From: Nostoc desertorum CM1-VF14
GTDB lineage: Bacteria; Cyanobacteriota; Cyanobacteriia; Cyanobacteriales; Nostocaceae
Direction: 5' to 3'
Length of the DNA stretch: 64,000 bases
Assembly (NCBI GenBank): GCA_019359245.1
Contig: JAHHHR010000003.1
Coordinates: forward strand, 124,001 to 188,000
The notes under the pieces were generated by a model that searched no databases, was not told the DNA's origin, and saw nothing but the letters and a program-made list of their open reading frames with translations. A program made the position numbers and the translations under genes. Positions 53,714 to 63,043 of the stretch are shown one piece after another (within the stretch, counting starts at the first letter, position 1; every line of letters begins with the position of its first letter).

Positions 53714-53940
53714 AGTTATGTCAGGTAATAAGTGAAGATTTAAGTTAAGTGTTAGGAGCTAGATATTAGGAAATTTCTAGTTATTACTATTGTTTATTAT
53801 TTTGAATTAACTAGTACACAACGGTAGAAATAAATTTATTATTCTAAGTTAATTCTAACCGCGTAATCAACCCTAGATAAAGGGCTTAAGCTCTTTATTA
53901 AAGGATTAAAAATGTGTACTAGTTCTTTTTAACTCCTAAC

Positions 53941-54981
53941 TTACAAAGCTACTAGCTGCGATTCAATTTCTGAAGACTTCAAATCACGCCCTATAAAAAC
54001 TAAGCGGGTTTGCCGAGCCTCTTCAGGTTTCCAGGGGCGATCGTAAAATTTATCAAATCGAGTCCCTACACCTTGCATCACTAGGCGCATGGATTTATTT
54101 GGCACTGCCACAAAGCCTTTAATCCGGTAAATTTCTTGTTGTTGTGCTAATTTCTCTAACTGCTGTTGCAGCTTTTCTGGATCAAAGGTACGATCCAAAA
54201 TTAAATTAGTTGAAGTAATTTCTTCGTCGTGATTGTGGTCTTCTTCGGTATCGTGATGGCTGGGACGAGAATCTAAATTGTCTTCAACTGCGGCTTGAAA
54301 TCCTAATAATATAGATGCGTCTAGTTGAGAACAATCGCTCTCGACAATCTTCACTACTCTAGGCAACTCTTGCTTAATCAATTCCTCAACTCTCGCTTTT
54401 GTCTCAGCATCCACCAAGTCAATTTTATTCAACACCACCAAGTCTGCACAAGCGAGTTGGTCTTCAAACAATTCTTGCAAAGGTGTTTCGTGTTCTAGAC
54501 TATCATCTGCTTGCCGTTGGGCTGCGATCGCCTCTGGATCACTAGCAAATGTCCCTGCTGCTACCGCCGCACAATCTACCACGGTAATTACAGCATCCAC
54601 AGTGGCGGCGTTGCGAATTTCTTGCCAGCGAAAAGCCTTTATCAGTGGTTTTGGCAAGGCTAAACCAGAGGTTTCAATCAAAATGCAGTCGATACTATCT
54701 CGCCGCTTGATTAACTCTTGCATCATCGGGTAAAACTCTTCCTGCACGGTGCAGCATAAGCAGCCGTTGGTTAATTCAAAGATATTACTGTCGCCCTCAC
54801 CATCTTCCGGGCAAATTTGACAAGATTTTAACAAATCGCCATCAATACCGAGTTCGCCAAATTCATTGACTAAAACGGCAATGCGGCGGCCTTGGTTGTT
54901 TTGTAGCAGGTGGCGAATTAGGCTGGTTTTTCCACTACCTAAGAAGCCTGTAATCACTGTGACAGGAATTTTCGTAGCCAT
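53941..54981 (-). CDS. cobW: CobW/COG0523-family GTPase metallochaperone
   Basis: 346 residues. GFLGSGKT (12-19) is the P-loop, GCLCC (73-77) the CxCC metal motif, and VVLNKIDLVD the guanine site. A His-rich stretch, HHDTEEDHNHDEE, near 242 separates the GTPase from the C-terminal CobW domain. CobW delivers cobalt during cobalamin synthesis; related COG0523 proteins serve zinc, so metal specificity remains uncertain. Confidence 0.9.
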   Translation of the reverse strand: MATKIPVTVITGFLGSGKTSLIRHLLQNNQGRRIAVLVNEFGELGIDGDLLKSCQICPEDGEGDSNIFELTNGCLCCTVQEEFYPMMQELIKRRDSIDCILIETSGLALPKPLIKAFRWQEIRNAATVDAVITVVDCAAVAAGTFASDPEAIAAQRQADDSLEHETPLQELFEDQLACADLVVLNKIDLVDAETKARVEELIKQELPRVVKIVESDCSQLDASILLGFQAAVEDNLDSRPSHHDTEEDHNHDEEITSTNLILDRTFDPEKLQQQLEKLAQQQEIYRIKGFVAVPNKSMRLVMQGVGTRFDKFYDRPWKPEEARQTRLVFIGRDLKSSEIESQLVAL

Positions 54982-55090
54982 ATTTTTGCCTGATGTCCTC
55001 AGTATGATAAGTTTTAGGAGTTACAAACTTAAATACCGAGATTAAGCTTGGTGTGAAGATTGACTTAGTTATTTTAAGCTGAAAAATACT

Positions 55091-55117
55091 GATAACTCCT
55101 AATAACTCCTAACTCTT
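55091..55117. repeat. TAACTCC heptamer tandem repeat
   Basis: GATAACTCCTAATAACTCCT followed by AACTCTT shows three related units. The same word appears near 53930 and 50443. Confidence 0.6.
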
Positions 55118-55128
55118 AAACATAATTG

Positions 55129-55189
55129 AGGGGCAATCTCCCCATGCTTACTTTCACCAATAGAAAGCAGTCACAAGGCTATTGCCCCT
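55129..55189 (-). ncRNA. Nested stem-loop in the ho1-cobW spacer
   Basis: AGGGGCAAT and ATTGCCCCT form a 9-bp outer stem enclosing CTTTC/GAAAG. On the minus strand it follows ho1 and precedes cobW, so it could be a terminator, a 5' leader structure or a repeat. No known RNA family was recognised. Confidence 0.4.
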
Positions 55190-55299
55190 AAATATATTGA
55201 GTGTTGATCGCTCTTTCTCCAGAAACACCTATGAATTATCCTTCATCAGGCTATCTGAACTTATGACTCCACATACCATACTCCGCAACCTCAACACAG

Positions 55300-56016
55300 T
55301 TACTCAGCAGTGACGAGTTCAGTACTGCCCCGTGTACGACGTCGTGTGAGGCTATTGTAAAGCATTACACCAACCGCCTTGATCAAATTGCCTTCCAATT
55401 CTTGGAACATCGTCATGTTCGTGCCAAAGGCGGCGTTAGCTTCATCAACGATGCGATCGGTTGTCGCATCATCAAGGGGTAATTCATCCAAAGTTTGACG
55501 ATATTTCGCTTTGAATGCTTTTTCATCAGGAATCTCTGGAAACTCATAAAAGGCTGTTCCTTGCCCATCAGACAAATTCATCGCTGTTACAGCAATGTTT
55601 TTGAGAATTTGTCCCCCGGATAAGTCACCCAAGTAGCGAGTATATGAATGAGCTATTAACAGTTCCGGTTCTGTGGCAGATATTTCTCGGATGCGCTTTA
55701 CATAAGCTTCACCTGCCGAAGATAGCTTGATTTGCTCTCTCCAGTTAGCACCAAAGTAATAACTCAGGTCTTGCTCTAAGGTATACTTGCGGTTTAGCTG
55801 GGGAAAGTTAATTTTAGAAAGAATTGGGTGCTGGCGATGCTTCTCCATCTCTTCTTCCATCGCTGAGTAGACGAAGTAGAAGTTAGCAACTAGTTTCCGG
55901 TAAGAGTTTTTCTCGACGACTCCTCTTAAAAAGCACTTGACAAAACCTACATTTTCTGCCATTGTGTGGGCTTTCTTAGTGCCTACACGTAATTTGGTTG
56001 CTAAATTGCTGCTCAT
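55300..56016 (-). CDS. ho1: Heme oxygenase (biliverdin-producing, HO1 type)
   Basis: 238 residues, standard for cyanobacterial HO1. The proximal heme ligand His17 is in KKAHTMAE, and the distal helix RYLGDLSGGQILKN has the flexible glycines. SYYFGANWRE and FGTNMTMFQELE are family-conserved. It opens heme with ferredoxin electrons to give biliverdin, precursor of phycobilins, and recycles iron. The long upstream spacer (56.0-56.6 kb) probably holds its promoter. Confidence 0.96.
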   Translation of the reverse strand: MSSNLATKLRVGTKKAHTMAENVGFVKCFLRGVVEKNSYRKLVANFYFVYSAMEEEMEKHRQHPILSKINFPQLNRKYTLEQDLSYYFGANWREQIKLSSAGEAYVKRIREISATEPELLIAHSYTRYLGDLSGGQILKNIAVTAMNLSDGQGTAFYEFPEIPDEKAFKAKYRQTLDELPLDDATTDRIVDEANAAFGTNMTMFQELEGNLIKAVGVMLYNSLTRRRTRGSTELVTAE

Positions 56017-56571
56017 GCTAAATTTCTCAACTTTAAAAAGTTAACTGTCGAAGTTTTAATTCACTAACGGCTAAAAAAGCCATTAAAACGTTACCTTAAA
56101 ACTATTTGATGAGAATTTATATTAAAATTTTTTAAGCATATGCATTTTTGTAGCTTTTTACACAAGGTTGAGGCTAAGAGGATATAATTTTATATTTCAG
56201 TCTTTTGATTTTTTTGTTGTTATTAGCTAAATTTTGCTTTCATTCTCAGCTTTCCTAAAAAACACTTTTGCTGAGATTTGGGTAATATTTATTACAGTTT
56301 ATATTGGGTTAGTAGCATTCCAAAGTGTGAACTAATAAAGATAAAAATCAAAGCTAAGGTAGAGGGCATAAAAAAAATAATTAGCTAAAATATGAAAGCC
56401 TTACTGAGAACATGAAAACTAATACTGACTTCATGAAAAATTTACAATTCAAGAAGTAATAATTAAGCATTTTTACGTAGACAATACTGTTCTAGAATGA
56501 ATTTGTAAGAAATTGCTGAATCAAGTTTTAAGTGCTATTTTTCAGTGTGATTGTGTGGAGTGTTTAAACAT
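56017..56571. other. Divergent spacer between ho1 and glmM
   Basis: 555 AT-rich bases without a gene. A short hairpin GGCT-AAAAA-AGCC at about 56068-56080 lies near ho1. No promoter boxes were identified with confidence. Confidence 0.5.
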
Positions 56572-58047
56572 ATGGTTTCATCTATAACTCGGACACCAGG
56601 CATTCCTGGGGGTTCTGCTTCAGAAGTTGATGTATTGGACAAAGAAGGGATTGAGAGCAGTTTCGCATTGAATTTAATTCCACTACCAGCAAATCCTTTA
56701 TTTGGCACAGATGGTATTCGCGGACGAGTCGGAGAATTGCTCAGTGCCCCCTTAGCATTACAAATTGGTTTTTGGACTGGGATTGTTTTACGTAACCATG
56801 CTACTAAAATCGGGCCAGTCATTCTCGGACAGGACTCCAGAAACTCCAGCGATATGCTGGCAATGGCTTTGAGTGCAGGATTAACAGCAGCAGGATTAGA
56901 GGTTTGGTATTTGGGATTATGTCCCACTCCTTGCATTGCCTATCTCACCAGCATCACTGATGCCGTCGGCGGAGTGATGATTTCTGCTAGCCACAATCCC
57001 CCAGAAGATAATGGTATTAAGGTTTTTGCTGGGAATGGTGGGAAGTTACCGCAAATATTGCAGGCAGAAATTGAAGCTGGACTGCGTGGCAAGGTATCAC
57101 CTATTGCTAAAGTCAGTAATTACGGACGGCATTACTCACGTTTCGAGTTAGTGGGGCATTATAGCGAAGCATTGAAAAAACCTTTGAACGGTGCCCTAAA
57201 TCTTCAGGGAATGAAGATTGTTTTAGACTTGGCGTGGGGAGCAGCAGTAGGATTAGCACCATTAGTATTTAGAGAAATGGGGGCAGAGGTGATCTGCTTG
57301 CATAACGAAGCGGATGGCGATCGCATTAATGTTAACTGCGGTTCAACTCATCTAGATATTCTTGCAGCCACAGTCCAAGAGCACAACGCCGACATCGGCT
57401 TTGCCTTTGATGGGGATGCCGATCGCGTCTTAGCAGTAGACAATACTGGAAGGCAAGTTAACGGCGATTACATTCTCTACCTATGGGGACGGCATTTACA
57501 GCGAAACCAACAACTGCCAGACAACCTTATTGTATCTACAGTCATGGCCAACTTAGGCTTTGAGAAAGCTTGGCAACAAATTGGTGGTAACTTAATTCGC
57601 ACCGCAGTCGGCGACCAATACGTGCAAGCCGAAATGTTGCGGACTGGGGGAATGCTAGGCGGCGAACAATCAGGTCATATTCTTTGCCGTCATTATGCCG
57701 TGACTGGAGATGGCTTATTAACAGCATTACATATAGCAGCTTTGGTAAAAGAGGCGGGTGTTTGCTGTAGTGAATTAGTAGATCAAAGCTTCCAGACGTA
57801 CCCACAACTGTTGCGGAACGTGCGAGTTGTAGATCGCGATCGCCGTTTGGGATGGCAAGATTGCCAACCTGTGCAAGAAGCGATCGCTCTTGCTGAAGCT
57901 GCAATGGGTGATTCTGGCAGAATTTTGGTTCGTGCTTCTGGTACAGAACCAGTGATCAGGGTTATGGTGGAAGCTGCCAATGCTGAACTTACCAACTACT
58001 GGGCAAATGAATTAGTTTCAAAAGTCCAAAAACACATAGCAGTCTAA
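56572..58047 (+). CDS. glmM: Phosphoglucosamine mutase
   Basis: 491 residues from ATG 56572; a TTG seven codons upstream is less likely. [26 protein letters not shown] with the phosphorylated Ser, FDGDADRVL for metal, GGEQSGH for the sugar, and [12 protein letters not shown] for phosphate are all present. It converts glucosamine 6-phosphate to glucosamine 1-phosphate on the way to UDP-GlcNAc, which supplies cell wall and glycans. Confidence 0.95.
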   Translation: MVSSITRTPGIPGGSASEVDVLDKEGIESSFALNLIPLPANPLFGTDGIRGRVGELLSAPLALQIGFWTGIVLRNHATKIGPVILGQDSRNSSDMLAMALSAGLTAAGLEVWYLGLCPTPCIAYLTSITDAVGGVMISASHNPPEDNGIKVFAGNGGKLPQILQAEIEAGLRGKVSPIAKVSNYGRHYSRFELVGHYSEALKKPLNGALNLQGMKIVLDLAWGAAVGLAPLVFREMGAEVICLHNEADGDRINVNCGSTHLDILAATVQEHNADIGFAFDGDADRVLAVDNTGRQVNGDYILYLWGRHLQRNQQLPDNLIVSTVMANLGFEKAWQQIGGNLIRTAVGDQYVQAEMLRTGGMLGGEQSGHILCRHYAVTGDGLLTALHIAALVKEAGVCCSELVDQSFQTYPQLLRNVRVVDRDRRLGWQDCQPVQEAIALAEAAMGDSGRILVRASGTEPVIRVMVEAANAELTNYWANELVSKVQKHIAV

Positions 58048-58268
58048 GTTACTCCCTTCACTGTGTAAGATTACTTATCTACTTTTCCTTGGCGTTTTTT
58101 CCACCTTCATGTTCCGTTAAATTAAGTAGTTTTTGCAGGGAAGGGAATAGCTACTATCTCACCTTTCAAAAGTGCAACTTTTTCTCGCCACAGCTTTTGT
58201 AAATTAACCAGCTTTAGTGATTTGCGGAAGATGTAATATTTTAATTTGCACCTTTAAGTATGTTGTAA

Positions 58269-58294
58269 ACCTCTTTTCTAACAAGGAAAGAGGT
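58269..58294 (+). terminator. Hairpin upstream of the 58338 gene
   Basis: ACCTCTTTTC pairs with GGAAAGAGGT around TAACAA (one wobble), followed by GTGTGTGTTTT. It may end the glmM transcript or lie in the leader of the next gene. Confidence 0.5.
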
Positions 58295-58337
58295 CTGTGT
58301 GTGTTTTATCTTGAGTTATCTTTTATAAGGTAATAAT

Positions 58338-59078
58338 ATGCTTGTTTTTGTTATCCCACTTAAAAGTCAGCAAGTTTCCAATTCTTGGGAGCGTGTCACC
58401 CAATCATTTGAAAGATGCATCAAATCAATTTGCAATCAAACCTCTCCTGATTTTCACGCTATTGTTGTTTGCCATGAACAGCCAACAATAAAATTTAATC
58501 ATCCCCAGATTACGTACATTACAGTTGACTTTCCTTCTCCCAACGAGACAGATCGTATAGCTAGAGGAGACACAGATAAAGGGCGAAAAATATTGAAGGG
58601 ATTAATGTATGCTCGTAAATTTTCTCCAACTCACACTATGGCAGTTGATGCAGATGATTGTATCAGTAAAAACTTAGCCGAATTTATTAAGCAATATCCT
58701 AACTCTAATGGATGGTTTATCAATAAAGGTTATAAATATAAAGAAGGTAGTAAATATATATATATTAAAAGAAAAAATTTTTATTCGATGTGCGGCACAT
58801 CTAATATTATCCGATATGATTTAAATTTCTTACCAGAAAATGCAGAATATAATCGGGGTTATGGATACTACAAATATTATATAGACCACGGTAAAGTCAA
58901 AGGCGTATTAGAAAGCAAAGCTAAACCTATTGAACCATTACCATTCCCTGGAGCAGTTTACATCGTAGAAACAGGCGAAAATCTTTTTTATGGTTCAATG
59001 AAGTTAAACTTCAATATTTTCGATCGGAAATCCCTAACTCAATCAGTTAAGGATGAATTTGGCTTGTACACGCTCTAG
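58338..59078 (+). CDS. Probable GT-A glycosyltransferase
   Basis: 246 residues. It begins MLVFVIPLKSQQ with a GT2-like strand, has SFERCIKSICNQTSPDFHAI and the acidic metal motif VDADDC (DxD), but lacks the longer GT2 C-terminal part. The gene is AT-rich and Lys/Tyr-rich (KGYKYKEGSKYIYIKRKN). The assignment to a glycosyltransferase fold is fair; the sugar is unknown. It lies just before the hps-like cluster. Confidence 0.75.
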   Translation: MLVFVIPLKSQQVSNSWERVTQSFERCIKSICNQTSPDFHAIVVCHEQPTIKFNHPQITYITVDFPSPNETDRIARGDTDKGRKILKGLMYARKFSPTHTMAVDADDCISKNLAEFIKQYPNSNGWFINKGYKYKEGSKYIYIKRKNFYSMCGTSNIIRYDLNFLPENAEYNRGYGYYKYYIDHGKVKGVLESKAKPIEPLPFPGAVYIVETGENLFYGSMKLNFNIFDRKSLTQSVKDEFGLYTL

Positions 59079-59144
59079 CTATTCTAATCCATTTGTATGT
59101 AAGCTATAAATTGTTTTTTAAGGCTGATAGGCTACAGCGCCACT

Positions 59145-60791
59145 ATGCCGAAATTTAAGTCAAAAAATAAAAAATCAAAAAAACAGGCTGAAAAAGAAAC
59201 TTCTACTCTTAGCCTCAAAGAACAGTTAGCCCAAAAACGCAAAGCAGCCCAAGCACGTAAAGAACTCGTTAGCTTACTCACCACCGCCATCTTCGGTAGT
59301 ATCTTAGTTGGCATTCTACTTTTTTTCGTAGGTGGAATTAAAGTGGCAGTCCCTGGGGTCTTAGGGATATTCGTCATATCCCTTTCCTACAAATACCCGC
59401 GCCAAGCGCTATATGCCTTCATCATTTACGTACCTATTGGGGGTACTGTCACTTATTACTTGGGCAATAGTCCCATACTCCAATTAGCTAAAGATGCCTT
59501 TTATGTTCCAGCCCTAATTGGACTTTGGCAGACTTGCCGTAAACAAGGGCTACCCTTAATTATTCCCCAAGGCATTAAAACCCCACTTTATATTGTGTTG
59601 GGTTGTAGTCTGCTAACGTTATTGTTTGTTAATGGTGGCCAGCAGTTTAACCCGCCCCCTGTGGGATTATTGGAAAAAGTTGAGCAAGAAATACCCTTAG
59701 GCATGGGAATTCTGGGACTAAAAGTATTTTTAGGCTATGTCCCCTTAATTGGTTGTGCTTACTATTTAATTCGCGATAAGCGGGATTTTCTATTTTTATC
59801 CCGCCTCCAGATTGCCCTCATACTGTTTTGCTGTGGGCTGGGATTTATCCAATATATGTTATTAGTAACTGGTGTATGTCAAGGTACTAGAGGTCTTGAA
59901 GGAGATGCCTTATTTAGAGCAACACTTGAAGCTAGATGTTATTTTGGTGGAGCGCTAGTATATAGCCCTGAAGAAGGGGTTATTCGCTTACCAGGGACAT
60001 TTGTAGCCCCTTGGCAGTGGGCATGGTTCTTAATTGCCGGCACCTTTTTTAGCTTTGCCACCGGCTTCACCGATCCCTCACCAATATGGCGGCTGGCTGG
60101 TTTAGGTTCTTTGGCGGCAGTTTTTATCAATGCTGTAATTTCTGGACAGAGAATCGCCCTAGCCTTAGTACCAATTTGCTTCGGGATTTTGCTATTGCTC
60201 ACTGGTCAAATTGGCAACCTTAAAAGATTTATCCCCATAGGGATAGGACTTGCCCTAATTCTCGGAATAGCAATGGTGACTAACCCTGATGTCGTGCAAC
60301 AGAGAACCGAGAGTTTTACAGGTCGGTGGGAGGCTTCACCACCTCAAGATTTTATCGTCCAGCAATTTGAAGAAAATTGGAAAAACGTAGACGGGCCTTT
60401 AGGAAGTGGCTTAGGTCGAGCGACTAACTCTGCCCGCGTAATGGGTAAAACTAAGCTAGTAGAAACCTACTATCCTAAAGTACTGTATGAAGTTGGAATT
60501 CTTGGAGTACTAGCTTTTCTGGGTTTGGTCACTAGTTTAACAATTATTAGCTTTAAAACCTATCGCTCCATAAAGAACCGTAATTTCCGCAGTTACGGGG
60601 CAGCTTTATGGGTGTTTATATTGTTTATTAGCTACAACACCTACTACTATCCTTTGGATGTTGATCCAGTTGCTGTCTATTATTGGTTTTTTGCGGGAGT
60701 TCTTTTTAAATTGCCAGAATTGGAGAAACAAGATATTGAAGATGCCAACCCTGATAAAAAAAACAAAAGAAAACGTCTAAAAACAATTTAA
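59145..60791 (+). CDS. hpsL: Hormogonium-polysaccharide protein HpsL-like, O-antigen polymerase/ligase type
   Basis: 548 residues. A very basic N-terminus (KSKNKKSKKQAEKE) and a short coiled segment are followed by about ten hydrophobic helices. A large loop has GDALFRATLEARCYFGG and RLPGTFVAPWQWAWFLI, typical of Wzy/WaaL-like proteins. I recognise it from memory as the HpsL type of Nostoc, which fits the following GT genes. Such proteins polymerise or attach polysaccharide repeats outside the membrane. Confidence 0.85.
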   Translation: MPKFKSKNKKSKKQAEKETSTLSLKEQLAQKRKAAQARKELVSLLTTAIFGSILVGILLFFVGGIKVAVPGVLGIFVISLSYKYPRQALYAFIIYVPIGGTVTYYLGNSPILQLAKDAFYVPALIGLWQTCRKQGLPLIIPQGIKTPLYIVLGCSLLTLLFVNGGQQFNPPPVGLLEKVEQEIPLGMGILGLKVFLGYVPLIGCAYYLIRDKRDFLFLSRLQIALILFCCGLGFIQYMLLVTGVCQGTRGLEGDALFRATLEARCYFGGALVYSPEEGVIRLPGTFVAPWQWAWFLIAGTFFSFATGFTDPSPIWRLAGLGSLAAVFINAVISGQRIALALVPICFGILLLLTGQIGNLKRFIPIGIGLALILGIAMVTNPDVVQQRTESFTGRWEASPPQDFIVQQFEENWKNVDGPLGSGLGRATNSARVMGKTKLVETYYPKVLYEVGILGVLAFLGLVTSLTIISFKTYRSIKNRNFRSYGAALWVFILFISYNTYYYPLDVDPVAVYYWFFAGVLFKLPELEKQDIEDANPDKKNKRKRLKTI

Positions 60792-60802
60792 ATGAAATCA
60801 AA

Positions 60803-61963
60803 ATGGCAAAAGTTATCATAGCAGGTCAAAAACACCTCAGCATTCCAAACCTACCTCGAAATTCTCGGCATACACTTATCTGCCCCAAGGCTTTCCCCGC
60901 AGGCAGATATCCTATAGACAAAGTTTGGCCTCATTTAGCTCCTTTAGCCAGCTTTCTTGCGTGGCAACCTGTATGGCAAAGATACCAAGCTATTCATTCT
61001 TTCAACAAAATTTTATATACGAATAAACCTTGGTTTCTTACCTTGGAGGATCATCGTGTTTTATATATAGAGCCTCATAACAAAGGTGAAGCTGCAATTT
61101 ATGAATTCTTAAATAATCGATTAGCACTAGACAATTGTCAAAAAATTATTGCGATTTCCGATTATGCCAAGTTGAGATTCCTTAACCGGATGGAAGGTTG
61201 GAAGATAGAAGAAAAAGTAAGTAAGAAAGTGGATGTTATTCATCCAAACTTTCCAGTCAGGGTTAACCAAGCAAAACTTTATCAAGAACAGCAAAATCTC
61301 CAGCTTATATTTATCGGAAATCACATTGCTCGCAAAGGTGGAATTGTTGCTTTAAGACTAGCTAAGAAAGCTGAAAAATTAGGTTTACCTATTACTATAC
61401 ATATAATCTCAGAACTGGCACATGGTTTTGGAGTCCCAACTGATTTTCCCGATCGCAGTAAATATGTAGATGATTTAAAATTACTTAATCTAAATAATGT
61501 TGTCTTTCATAAAAACCTTCCTAATGACAAAGTTCTTGAATTATTATCGCAAAGTCATTTTCAATTAATGGCGACATTACATGATAGTTATGGCTATAGC
61601 ATCGTCGAAGGATTTTCTGTTGCCACACCTGCGATTACGACAAATGTATGCGCTTTAACAGAGTTAGTTCGCCATGAGGAAAATGGTTATATTTTAGAAT
61701 TACCAATTAATGAAATTAGGCACTGGAGCAATTGGCTACATGAAGAAAAAACCAAAAGTGATGAATATTGGGAAATTGTCAACAGTACTTATGATTATTT
61801 GGTAGAGCAAGCGTTTCAACAAATTATTCAATTTCTTGATAGAAGTGATAAACGAGAGCATTACGAATTTTTAAGTGCAGGAGCATTAGCTCAGGTGCAA
61901 ATTGTGCATAACTCCGAAAAGCAAAATGAGTTCTTTGATAATCTCTATGCAGCAGCAGTGTAA
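60803..61963 (+). CDS. GT4-type glycosyltransferase of the hps-like cluster
   Basis: 386 residues. The C-terminal half has LQLIFIGNHIARKGGIVALR and the DSYGYSIVEGFSVATPAITT block, the GT-B/GT4 nucleotide-sugar site with the conserved EGF/E-x7 region. The N-terminal half is acceptor-specific and unlike common families. It starts 11 bases after the hpsL-like gene, so the two are co-transcribed. Confidence 0.87.
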   Translation: MAKVIIAGQKHLSIPNLPRNSRHTLICPKAFPAGRYPIDKVWPHLAPLASFLAWQPVWQRYQAIHSFNKILYTNKPWFLTLEDHRVLYIEPHNKGEAAIYEFLNNRLALDNCQKIIAISDYAKLRFLNRMEGWKIEEKVSKKVDVIHPNFPVRVNQAKLYQEQQNLQLIFIGNHIARKGGIVALRLAKKAEKLGLPITIHIISELAHGFGVPTDFPDRSKYVDDLKLLNLNNVVFHKNLPNDKVLELLSQSHFQLMATLHDSYGYSIVEGFSVATPAITTNVCALTELVRHEENGYILELPINEIRHWSNWLHEEKTKSDEYWEIVNSTYDYLVEQAFQQIIQFLDRSDKREHYEFLSAGALAQVQIVHNSEKQNEFFDNLYAAAV

Positions 61964-62018
61964 ACAATTGATTTTACAAAGCTATTATCAAAGAGGTAGG
62001 ATTACTTCATAAAAAATC

Positions 62019-62999
62019 ATGAATAATTGGCCATTAGTTACTGTGGTTATCCCGACCTATGGTCGAGAAGAAGCGCTACGAGATAGTATTGTAGATGTTT
62101 TGAAACAAGACTATCCAAATTTTGAAGTTTTAGTAGTAGACCAAACCCCAAAGCACCAACCAGAAATTCAAGCCTACCTAGAAGAGATGGCGGGGGCAGA
62201 GAAAATTAAATGGTTACGCTTAGATTGGGCAAGTTTGCCAGGGGCGCGGAATTATGCTGTGCGGCGCTCATCTGGTGAAATAATATTATTTATTGATGAT
62301 GATGTTCAGTTAACCCCAGGATTGTTAGCAGCCCATGTGAAAAATTATTTGCAAAATCCAGAAGTGGGGGCTGTAGCCGGACGGGTATTTGACAGGATGA
62401 AACTGGGTGATTCTGGAGGAGATTTACAGATTGAATATCTCCCTCCCCAAGCTATGGACCCAGGAATTGCTTGGTATCATATTGATTTAGTACATACGAT
62501 AAAACCCCAGCAAGTACTGACAGCGAGGGGTTGTAATATGTCATTTCGCCGCGAAATTTTTGCTAAATATGGGCTGAGGTTTGATGAGAGGTTTCGCGGT
62601 AGTGCAGTGCGCGAAGAGTCAGATTTTTGTTTACGAGTGCGACAGACCGGGTATAAGATTTGGTACGACCCAGAAGCCCATTTAGTGCATTTAGGCGAAG
62701 AAACCGGAGGTTGTCATGATATTAGTATGCGATCGCTCAAATATCAACTCACCTTTTATCACAATCATTTCTTACTAGGGCTGAAAAACCTGACTGCTAC
62801 TCAAGCTTTACGCTTATACGCCCGTTTATTTGACTGTCACGTTCTAGGACACCCACCTTGCAACAAAAGCGGTTCACCAATCAAAATTGCTACTCGCGCT
62901 ATTTTCTATACTTTGGGTTTTTTCAAAGCTTTGGGTACTGTCATCCAATCACTATGGAACGATGGTCAAATTTATAGTCGATTGGATGAACAAGTTTAG
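62019..62999 (+). CDS. hpsN: GT2 glycosyltransferase, HpsN-like
   Basis: 326 residues. VTVVIPTYGREEALRDSI, LPGARNYAVRRSSGEIILF and FIDDDVQLTPG (DxD) define GT2; the VREESDFCLRVRQTGYKIWY block is the catalytic ED-like motif. Order and sequence fit the HpsN proteins of Nostoc as I recall them; the name should be confirmed by search. It makes part of the hormogonium polysaccharide repeat by inference. Confidence 0.8.
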   Translation: MNNWPLVTVVIPTYGREEALRDSIVDVLKQDYPNFEVLVVDQTPKHQPEIQAYLEEMAGAEKIKWLRLDWASLPGARNYAVRRSSGEIILFIDDDVQLTPGLLAAHVKNYLQNPEVGAVAGRVFDRMKLGDSGGDLQIEYLPPQAMDPGIAWYHIDLVHTIKPQQVLTARGCNMSFRREIFAKYGLRFDERFRGSAVREESDFCLRVRQTGYKIWYDPEAHLVHLGEETGGCHDISMRSLKYQLTFYHNHFLLGLKNLTATQALRLYARLFDCHVLGHPPCNKSGSPIKIATRAIFYTLGFFKALGTVIQSLWNDGQIYSRLDEQV

Positions 63000-63043
63000 G
63001 TATTGGGCATGGAGCATTAGTGAATAACAATTAATAAATATCA

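Larger units (their letters stand above)
54982..55299. other. Spacer between heme oxygenase and cobW
   Basis: 318 bases, no gene. It holds TAACTCC heptamer repeats (about 55091-55115) and a nested hairpin (55129-55189). No cobalamin riboswitch core was recognised. Confidence 0.5.

Noticed and set aside
54982..55299. Cobalamin riboswitch before cobW
   Set aside because: The conserved core sequence of that riboswitch class was not seen; only a simple nested hairpin is present.
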